Positions 23,401-35,400 of a stretch of 60,000 nt of DNA are shown piece after piece (within the stretch, counting starts at the first letter, position 1; each line of letters begins with the position of its first letter). The DNA lies in assembly GCF_964355755.1 (NCBI RefSeq), contig NC_092672.1, positions 37,074,501-37,134,500 on the forward strand, written 5' to 3'. A program made the position numbers and the translations under genes. The DNA comes from Antedon mediterranea. Its lineage: Eukaryota > Echinodermata > Crinoidea > Comatulida > Antedonidae. The notes under the pieces were generated by a model. That model worked only from the letters and a program-made list of their open reading frames with translations, made no database searches and was not told the DNA's origin.

Positions 23401-26400
23401 AGTTTAAGGCTTAACTAAAATGGTTATCGTCGAAATCGAGACATCGCCATTTTATCGGATCGTAACGATCACAAACTGAAATTAGTTATGACGTAGAGAA
23501 CTCCATAAACCTTTTAGAGGAGGCGGGTTTATAAGACAATATAGACACGTGCTTATTATATTTATATTATATAACGGCTGCTGCATAAACAAGAAAGGGT
23601 CAATGAAGCTGTGGTGGCGTTTTGTTTGCGTGCATCACATTAACCTTCAATGCCCCTTGTACTGTTAGTGCTCTTATACACAAATCTGCTATTTAAAGCA
23701 GCTAAAATATTATTATCTAGCATCTTTAAACGCATTGCATTCACGAATTAATAACACCATGGGGTATGAGTGTGTCTCGCACTTTCTGCTTCAAAAACCA
23801 AAGTTTTCCTTCCAAAACATGCAAATATTTTGGTGTGTTTTCACATTAACTATTACTTTTTTTATTGGAAATCGGACGAAGATGAGAGGAATTCAAATTC
23901 ACATCGTTGTTGCACGGACAATTTAGTGTAGTTATGCGAGATGATTAGAACATGGAATGAACGTATGTTGGCCGAACCGTAGAACTGTGATTAAGATGAA
24001 ATAATAAGTCAGTAAGAAGGATTTTAATCTGTCATATAACAACATAACTTGTTGGATATTGCTTTAATGATCGGAATAACTGTCTCTTTCGAGTTATAGT
24101 GACTTTTGTTGCATTTGTTTTTCTAAGTTTTGTTTTATCTGTTTGTTCTGTTATTAATTGTTTGTGTTAGTCAAATAATTTTATAAATAAATATGAATTC
24201 TCTGAATAATAAACAGTTTGGTAAGGTAATCAAACCGATATATATCTGTACATTTGCGTACGGTTTTTGGGCCACATTTCATAAATTTTAAAGTTGAGTT
24301 AATACTTTTGTGTGTGGATCCTTTTGCATCAGTTCATTACGAAGCTAATAATGGGATTGTGCGCAGGTAAAACACGTCAGAGCCGAAATGTGAAAAAAAG
24401 TATCATACGATATTATATATGAAGATTATTAGAAAATCAGCATGTAATTGCAGGTAACACACAGATTGGAATTGATAATCCCACTGGATGGAAGAACACC
24501 ATACTACGTCATGCGTTTCGTTCTGCTGCTTAACTGAACAAAATCGACCTTCTTTCGTTTCATACATTTTGACAGAACCTCGATTAAAAATACGTCGACA
24601 TTCTTAAAATCGTAAGGCCTTCGTAATTCTAATTTAGACATACATTTGTATATGTTGCAGAGGCTTCTCGAGACTAAAGGCTGTGCCTTGTGAGGAGCCT
24701 CTGGGTGAAATATTGAATTAAAAAAAATAAAAATAATAATTAAATATTAATACAATAATAATGTATGATTGAAAAACTCAACCATTATTTTCCACCCAAG
24801 CCACACAAAAAACACTAATTTACGATAGAGACTTACAAAGTATAGAATATTATTGTAGTTAAAAGATTAAGAGTTACACAATGATAAGTCGTTAAGTATT
24901 TTTCTTTTATTGTCTTCATAAAAACAAAATTGATTATTTTGTTTCGTCAAGGTCCATTGTTTGTTGTTGTCAATGTTTATGTAGGCCGAACGATCGATAT
25001 GGTGATACTTTATAAAAAAAAACTGTTGAATATATTTATTTATTTTATTTATTTTATAAAAAAAAAACTGTTGAATATATGAATTTAGGGTCATAGCAGC
25101 AGTAGTATTTGTATACTGGTTAATTATAACTTTTTTTAAATGTTAAACTGGGTCTAGGCCTATATATTAACCTGTCTCACCTTGTTTAAAGAGTATTATA
25201 TCTTCAAGATGATGAAGAATGAATGTTTATGTTACGTTCTTGTTTTTATGTATACAGAACGTTATAAATATTGAGAAATATTATATAGGATTTACATAAT
25301 TCCTTTACATTTTATGTTTTATATTAACGATAATTGTTAATAGTTGATATGAAATAAGTCTAAATAAAAATGTATTCGTTTAATTATTTAACATAAAGTC
25401 GGGGAATTCTCAAACAAATCAGTGAAGTTCTATGACTCACAAGTCCCAGCATACAAATTACCAACATTGTAAATTAAAACAACCAAGGTTTCACAAGGAA
25501 ATGTGTTTGAATACTTTACGTTATACATAAGCCTATATGACAACTATGGATTGAGCAAACTGGTGTTTCTCTAAACACGATCCCTGATGAGTTATTGTGA
25601 GTGATAAACAAGAGATACTTTGATGCATCTTATATCTATACAATTGAAGCTTGCCATTAAGAATCCTAGGTGACAAACAAAACGTACGCTTACGTTGCGT
25701 TTGATAGATGCTTAGCGTGCTTTAATCACCGTTCGTAATTACTTACAAGGGCTTAGAGATGACCAAACGTAGCGTAATAATATATCAAACAACATCATGA
25801 TGGCCGACGACAAGTTAGTATTCTCTTATTTGTACTCAACTCTTGTCAAACTTAAGTGCTTCTCGCCATTCTATTATGAAGCTGTTCGGGTGTTGGCATT
25901 CGTAGGACATCAATTAGACAGCTGTGTGTACTATAGTATAATGCCATGATCCAACATTGATAAATATTGACACTTTATTTTAAAATTAAATAAATTAATT
26001 TAAATATGTCTCTGTTCCGTACACATTATTGTCATTTCTGTTAATGTTCTTATGTCATTTTGTCTATCTAGTTGATTAGTAAAGACTACGGTAATACTGA
26101 GGTATTGTGCATTTAAGTATCCTCTGCTAGGCCTAATTAGTATATTATATATAGGCAAAGCCAGTTTTCAATTAAAATACTATTTTGAAAGGTCATATGT
26201 CTCAGAGTTCCTTAATTAGTTATATTTGAAATATGGATTCTTGACAGATCATTTTGATGTGCGGCATCAGTTGTCAAACACAGTTCTAAAGATGGTATTT
26301 TAACGGATACCGTATTTCATAAAGGGGTTGACGCTGTTAATTCTTATCTCCATGATACATATCATCACCTTGATTCAAAAAGAAATTATGTACGGTCTAT

Positions 26401-29400
26401 ATTTTTCGATTTCTCCAGTGCTTTTAATACTATTTTACCACATGTTTTAATTGATAGATTATTAAGTTTTAATGTCTCACCTCAGCTCGCCAAAGTTATA
26501 TATAGTTTTTTGATTAATAGACCGCAAATGGTTAAGTGCAATGGTATCCTATCCAACAAAGAATCTATCAGTGTTGGAGCTCCTCAAGGATGTGTTGTTT
26601 CTCCAATTTTGTTCTCTTTTTATTCAAGTAGTTTTAATATTTTAAGTAAAGATTGCAATATTGTAAAATACGCTGACGATACAATATTATGAAAGACCCC
26701 ACTCATCCGTTACATTACTGTTATAACTTAAATAGATCAGGTATTAGGCTACGACCTCCAAGAGCAAATCTTTGTAGAACTAGAAAATCCTTCCTTGTAA
26801 ATAGCATTCATATTTTTAATTCTAATGTACAGTAAGACGATAATGCAATTTTTAAATAGTTTTACATTTTTAACAGTATTTTTAACTTTTTATCTTGTAT
26901 TTTTAATCTGTTATAATACTGCACGTTTTAATTTGTTGCAATATTGTTGTTTTAATCTACCAAGCAAAGTGAATTTCCATTTTTATGGACAAATAAAATT
27001 TCTTGAATCTTGAATCTTGAATCTTTCGTTATATGTATATTTATAAAAACACATTTATTTGAATTTTCTGCATAATGCCTGTGTATATTGTATTTGGTTA
27101 GGAAGTTGCGTTACGTTGTAGGCTGTAAACGCATAAATAACGAAGTTAACGCGTTTAAGAATAATGCGAACGCACTTTGTTTGTTCTAATAAATTGTGTT
27201 ACTGTACTAGTTTGAGAAAAAAAGTGTGATGTGCCCAAATATGGTAGGGATATGACGTCACTTTTTCACATTAAGTTTGGTAGTGTGGACAGGGCTTGAA
27301 GAGTACTAGTTGTACGTACACATCCAAAGTTGATGTGTTTGAGCGTAACACAAACGGATGTGTTAGTTCGAGTAAGTTGATTTACCGGTAATAAGTATGT
27401 AGAGCTCTGTGTACACTATCAAACTAGTTTGACAAAAAAGTGCGATGTGTGAAATGCCCAAATACTGTATTGATTGATTGATTGATTGTATGGTAATCAT
27501 CCATATATGGGCACATCACATTTTGTTTGTCACATAACGTTTGATAGTGTGGACAGAGCCTAATGCTTGAATGTAATTAACGCTTTAATCAGTGTGGCTC
27601 AGCCAATATGATGATATACGACTAAAGATACGATACGATAAGCCTTCACAACAACAAATTATCATTATAACACATTGACTAGTAATTTGTAGAAAGTTGT
27701 CGTTGATAGGTTTAATGAATTGTTTCTGGTACGATGCTGATACCACACTGGCTTTCGTCACTTGCTATCCGTGATTTGTTTTCACAACATAATTACAAGT
27801 TCCATTCTAATTGTGAATACTATATAGATTGAATTCGTTGATAAGGAAGCGAGCAATTAAACTTGGTTATTTTTTTTCTCTTCTCGGGATAAATCATTAA
27901 GTAGCATACTGTGAATTGCTAACGATATTACAAATGCGTATAAGTCTACCCTGACAAGGTGTATCTACAAAGTAGGCCTAAGCTACAATCACATAAAACG
28001 AAATTAGCTATTTTCAACCATAAGCAAATATATTAATTACGCTAAATTTCTAAAACGATCACAGCCTTAATTATGAAAAATGTGTATTGAACAAAAAAGC
28101 GCCAATTAACCGTGTTGCGTCATACGAGGTTAGCAAATACTTGCATCAGTTCCCGTGAAATTAAAATATATTTATTATTTGTAACACTTAATGCAGACGA
28201 AATAATTTTAAACTTTACAAAAAACCACTTTAACGGAGGCCAGAAATAATTAACATTACCAGAACGATAATTTCTGAGACAGTTAATCACCGTGCGCCCT
28301 GTAGGAATATTTTATGACTACCCTGAAAATCAATCCTAATTATTGTTTCATTCTATTGGCACTCACGAGAATGCAACAGCCTAGAGTTAAATACTTGGTA
28401 ATTGAATTAGTCAGAGAACCTGCACGAAACACACGTTCTTTTGTGCCTTTTGAATGGGAGATGGTGCCACTGTTGCGAGGACACCATGCGAGTTAATTTA
28501 TTAAGGTATAATTCACACAATTATTGTTATTACATTGTACGCGAGAGTCCACGCCATTTCATGTCAGTCATCATCAGTTCTCTGATACTTTTTTCAACAC
28601 GTGGATACATTGAACGAAGGAGCCTATAATAACGTGACGAAACGCGAAGGGGCGATCCGGTAACGTGATGAATAGCTTAGAATGACGTTATCGTAACGAA
28701 GCGCGAAGTGGCGATCTGATAACACGATGGATAGCGTAGAGTGACGATATCGTAACGAAGCGCGTAGCGGCGATCCGATAACGTGATCAATATCGTGATG
28801 TAGCGAGTGTGGCAATCCTTTATCTTATTAGTTAATAACTTAACTTAACGTTAATGTGAATGCATTAGTGTATGCCACTTACCATCCCCACCCCTACCTA
28901 TTTCTTAACTTGTTATTTTGAAAGAAAGAAAATCACGTTTTATCCAGTAACTTAAATCAAAATTGACTTGGACGCTCTTATTCTTAGTTAGACACACTCG
29001 TGTTTCTTTGACGGGCTTGTTTCACATTAGCGGTGCTTAGAATATTGTCAGAAAAAAATCGTGAATGATGAGAACAGACGACAGCTGATACCCGCGCGAA
29101 CATTAATATTTTCCATTATCGTGTAAATGTATGCTGTAACGTTTAATCATCAATCTTACATTCCATAAATTCCTTTCATCAGGAAAAGAAAAAAAAAATC
29201 TTAATTTGATATTTTCCTGTTTAACACGACGCATGAATTCGATGACGTAATGGTTTCAAATTGACCTATAAAAATGGTTGGGTCAACGAATTTTATTTTA
29301 TAAAATTAAATACATTTAATTTTTTTTTTTAATATAATTATAAGATGGCGCGTTTTGCGAGCTTGTTATTCGATACATGTTCTTACAAGAGAATCTACTT

Positions 29401-32400
29401 TGTACTTAGTTTGTTCTTAAGAATAATATTTACGTACTAAAAGCTTTTAACATTGTAGGCCTAAAGTCACTCTCAACATGTTAAGTTTATTCAATGACAA
29501 ATATTCGATTATACGAATAATAACAAGATTGAAGCCAACCAAATAACAGAAATAGGTTATTTGTTACATTATACCAAACGAACATCAACTTTAATACCAT
29601 TCGTTCAAGAAAAGAAAGTTCTCTCTATGCCATAACAATCTTACTAAAAGGAGGTAATACGGAAATTAATAAATGTAAAAATGGTACTAATGAATTGTAA
29701 CGACATTTAGAATTAACAAAAATGTATTAAATAATATGATTTTATGTAATGACATGAGATAATATGAATGTGAATAAAAGTGAGTGGTGTTTGCGCCACA
29801 TAAGAGAAAACAAATCTTACCGGTAATTCCTAATTGTGACTGTCAGTGTCACTCAAGCTTTTAGCTTATTTAACTTTGAAAGGTAAACACTTTTTTTTTC
29901 AATGTGTTTTACCAAAAAATTAGTAATGTTCAAAATGTCGTTTGAAAATTTGAAATGTTATGCAGTCAGTCATTATATTAGCGTAGACATTATTTCTTAG
30001 TGAAGGACTTTGCATATTAATTACACTAACATCAGTTAAATACAATAGTTTAGAATATCTAAAGCTCTGTCTACACTATCAAACTTTATACTTGGACAAT
30101 TTTGAAATATTTTAGAATTATATTTAGGCCTAAAGCTCTGTCTACACTATCAAACTTTATACTTGGACAATTTTGAAATATTTTAGAATTATATTTAGGC
30201 CTAAAGCTCTGTCTACACTATCAAACTTCATACTTGGACAATTTTGAAATATTTTAGAATTATATTTAGGCCTAAAGCTCTGTCTACACTATCAAACTTT
30301 ATACTTGGACAATTTTGAAATATTTCAGAATTATATTTAGGCCTAAAGCTCTGTCTACACTATCAAACTTCATACTTGGACAATTTTGAAATATTTCAGA
30401 ATTATATTTAGGCCTAAAGCTCTGTCTACACTATCAAACTTTATACTTGGACAATTTTGAAATATTTAGCGAATATCTAACACTAACGTTTGTCAAACTC
30501 AACCACTGTATCTGAAAGATACAAGAATGTTTATCTCTTTGGTATGATGTATTACTAAATAACAGAAGTTTCAAAAGTAAGATGCACCTCTTCACGTGAC
30601 GTCAGCTTCCGTCCTGGATGTAAATGGTGACGAAAGAGCAGATATGATTTTGTTAATGGACGTGAAATACATTTCGATCATCAACCACACAAGATGAGAC
30701 AGCAACGACACTGATTAGTTCTGGTCATTAGTAGTTTGACCATATCGATTACACTCTCACAGACCTAATATCAACGTCAATTAACTTAATTGCAAAAGGT
30801 TGATAGAATTGATGCGCGTGTAAGAACGTTGATGTGACTGTTGTCTGAATCATGTATCACTCTTCATGTTGTTAATGTGTCACTGATGTGACATCTTTAC
30901 TGAGAATGAGAAGACAACATGGCGTTGTGAGGTGAACATTCTGTCTTGTGGTTGTGTTTACATTTACATTAATTACTAAATGACATCTTTACTTAGAATG
31001 TAACTCTTCATGTATTTCCAGGGCAGGCAGTACAACATAGCGTTGTGAAGTGAACATTCTGTCTTGTGGTTGTGTTTCCATTTACATCAATTACTAAATT
31101 ACATCTTTACTTAGAATGTAACTCTTCATGTATTTCCAGGGCAGTACAACATAGCGTTTTGATGTGAATATTCTGAATAATGGTTGCGTACCTTTACATT
31201 AATTACTTGAAGGAAAAAAAAACAATAACAATCTCCTCAAACATTAACTTGATTAAAACAGCTGGTTCAAGTAGGCTCTTTAGACTTGATTATTCTGACA
31301 GTAGGACGTGAGCCAATTAAGTATAATCCTACAATCTAGATCAAACTACATTGTACATACAAATCCAATATAACTAATTATAGATTACATTTATTTAAAT
31401 GATGTGTTTTATATATTATATGTATTTATATATCCAATATTTTTGTTTTGTCAATGGGTTTTACGTGACAAGTTTTACTTCTTGTAAAATCCTCTATAAT
31501 GGTGTTTCCTCTTTATTTAATTTGTTATTGTTATTTTCTATGCACCATTAATATAAATAAATGTTTATGAAATGAAATACCAAAAAGAGATACGAACATC
31601 TTTTAATCCAATCCAATACAACTTTTTTTAGGAGAAAAAACAGCAATCTAGGAATGGAACTAGGCCTAATATATGAAATAAGGAAGATACAAAATACTAT
31701 TTTGTTTAAATTAATGTTTTAATCTTTTTTACCAATTTTGTTTCTTATTACTTTAAACCAATCACGTTTTTCCTTCTCCAGTTTGTACCAAATTGATCGA
31801 TGGATTTAGGAAATAGATCGCTGAAATGAAATTGATGGTGATGTATTAGCATTCTGATCAATAATATTAATAGGTCATCATCTAACGAACTGGGTTATCC
31901 TTGTTACTGGTCAATGTGTAACAAGCATGTCAGTCAAATCGATCGCTTATTACTGCACCTGTCAATATCCCGGATATCGTGTCAACTAACTTTAAACTTT
32001 TCTTTTTTTGCAGATTTGTTTGGAAAAATATATCAACTGTTAAATTCCTACAAAAGTCATTGGGCCTTGAGGTTGGTTTATAATTTTCATTTAATAATTA
32101 AAATGGTCATTTTATAATTTCTTTCGTAAATGTTGTTTGAAAGTTTGTATGGCGAAATCAAATATTGATATAAAGTTTGCGGTACACCATGTGCATTAGT
32201 TCTGAAAAGAAATATTGAGTTTCTCGAATTTTCAATCAATATGCCTTTATGATCCTCTTAAGTGAGAATGCAGAAAGTCCAGGGAATATAAGTGAAATAG
32301 GGTTTTACTGGCGTGAAAGCTAAAAACCTTTTGTAAAGTAAAATAATAATTGTTTACTGTTTATATAGTGTTACGATCATAGCCTGCAGGCCAATTTGTA

Positions 32401-35400
32401 AAGACAAGCGGTAACGGTAATAAAACTATAGAATCTATGTTTTTATTCCTTATGACCAACATACGACGCGGAGCGGACGGACGGTTTCCACCCAGGATAG
32501 ATACAGATTTTACGTAGGGCAAGATACGCGGTTTCCGTTACCGTTCGTCTGTGTAAATTGGCCTTACTGCAGTTCCTTTTAGACAAATCCTGTCCATAAA
32601 TTACTTGGCCAATAATTATTATGTGATCCCGCGTGAATGCGTTCAAATCAGTACACCCATTAAGATGATACCGATGGGGTACTTATCCATGATTGCTTCA
32701 TTTAACCTCATTTAAATAGCAAATTTCTGCCTGACGCCGCTTAAAAACAAACATATATAACGAACGCATTCATACGTCTTAAGGATAAAAATTAAAAGAA
32801 CAGTTGGCACTTTTATCAGACGTGTTTATGATTCGGATAAGTAATGGACATTTTGAAAATTATAAGCAGGAGAGTATTACCAATCAAATGGTTATAAGAA
32901 ATGGAGTATGTCTTGCCGTTTAAATAGAGCATGCATCTCCGTCGTTTAAATAGTGTGTATGGTCTCCGTTTAAATAGAGTATGCTTCTCTGCATCAGATA
33001 ATGAGTTTGTTAATATCAATTGTTTGGATTGTGTTTCCTATACAATTAAACAGTCACTTATATCATAGAGATGTTATAGTCACTATAACATCTCTATGTA
33101 GACGTTGAATAGATAATTTTGTATTAGGCCTATAATTGTTATTAAGTGTTGTTTTGGAGTTTGTGTAAAAGATTTACATATAGGCCTATCATTTTAATAC
33201 TCTTTCCATAACATAATGATCACGTTGTATATTATAAATTTTTTATGGAATACAACAAAAATATTGATTGATCAAAAGATAAATAAAAAGACATGCAGAC
33301 GAAAGGAAACATTTTACGCTTTTCGTCGAAAGCAATAATTGTATGTACTGTACAAGCTAAAATCTAATATACACTGTTACAATGGATTAAAGTAAATAAT
33401 GTTAGAATTCGATCGTTATGTAAACAAACAGCTCGTAGGAAAGCTCAATCAGAATACAATTGTATTTCTGCCAGCAAATCATGCCAATAGTGCAGCATTA
33501 TTAGAAAGAAACTTGACACGGAACATGCGTTATATTTAGTCATGGTATACGCACCATATGTTACGAGCACATCTTTTTTGGCGTACGCGCAATACAATTG
33601 TCATTTTAACATTTTTCGTATTCTATTTTTATTTTAGAGTAAAAAATGCAGGATTATTAGAAAGAAACTTGACCTCAATTGACACAGAACATGCGTTATA
33701 TTTTTTCATGGTGACGTGTACGCGCTATTTGTTACGAGCACATCTTTTTGTCCTGTACCCTAATTAGAGTATAAACAAAAATGTGATTAGAGAACAGAAA
33801 ATGCTTGTCATTTTAATCTATTCCGTAGTTTCAAAGCCTTTTAAGCATAAATTATTGAGAACCGTGCCTTATAGTATTAAAATATTATATATAGTATACA
33901 TATAGTTTGTGGCGCCATAGATCGCGTTTGGCGCCACAAACTATATGAAGAAATGTTAGAAGCTCTGATCATTCTTGTGGCAAATTGTAAATTTAACGTG
34001 TTGCTATACTTATAATTAGAACAGACTTTATTGGTTAAAGTCCGATCGAAACTAGCTCGTTAAGTTGAGATGCAATACGTAACTTAACTCTTGTAATCTT
34101 CCACTCTGTCCACCGATGTATATGGAGTAAAGAGTTCGACCAAGTAACTAATATTATAATTACTTGCTATGTTATACTATGAAATGCAATTAAAATAGTT
34201 ATGTTTTGAAATTTATGATTCCATATTATTTAGATAGGACTTCATGTCAGACGTTGGCTTATAGAGGCATTTTCATATTTTATTCCACCGCAGCAGTGTA
34301 ACACAAATTAATGGTTTATTGAAGAAGAGTATAAAACACTTTTGGACTATCATGCGCTTTGTATTATAGGGAAGGGTGGCAGTTGTGAAGTAATAATTAT
34401 TAGTAATTTTCATTTCATATTCATATTTCTTTGATTTAGAGGACATTAAATCATGGTCCTCTCAATAGGGTAGTACTACGTGGTCCTCTTAATAGGAGAG
34501 TTCTACTGTATAAACCTAATATCGCATACATACAGTTATGTAACAATGTACGAGCGCGTGCTATATTGTAAATTACGCGGCCAATTCTAACCAATCACAA
34601 GACCAAGCGGCCATTTAGGACGTCGATACAAAATATAAAACATACAAGGTCAAATGTAACGTTACAAAATCAATCATTACCGTTTTATATGATGCTATTT
34701 TAGTAGCAAACATTCAAGGACTTGTTATACGACTTGTACAAGGTACGACACCTTCTTATTGTCGAGGCCTAAACGTTTATTATATTTTGTTACATAGGCC
34801 TACAGTTTGATTAGCAATATTGTGTACGCAGTTGATATTGATCGTGTCATAGTGGCTCTTTTGTTTCCGATCATTCAGCTAAGATGATGTCTATTGAAAT
34901 GCTCTTCTTGTAAATTTCAATTCTCTAGATCAATCGGGAGTTATTGTGTTGTGTGTAACTTTCAAGCTTAATTGTCTTATACAATTATTAATTAAAATAT
35001 TAAGTAATGTAGAACCGTGGTGTCTAAATATTGTGCAATTGGCCAGCAAGAATTGATGCTGACCGTGTCTAGTATTTATATTACTTATCATTGACTATAC
35101 TATCATATTCGTGCGCATACACTTGCGCATCATACATTTACGGGTCTATAGCTTTTATACTATAGAACCGCATATTTACATCTGATTCTCTGTACTGTAT
35201 ACCAACATATGGCATAATTTTGTCCAGTATCAGGCAAATTCTGTCACATGTGTATTGTTAGGCTTATGATCTATATAATACAGGTGTCACATGTGATACA
35301 TATGTACTACTGTATATATACTTTTCCTATGATACTGAAAAAATAATTATAGTATCGAGAATTGGTATTCATACGTCTATATGGATTTTGCTGGAACCGT

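Noticed and set aside
30061-30468. CRISPR-like regular array
   Set aside because: Repeats are contiguous 71-bp tandem units without variable spacers, in a eukaryotic intron.
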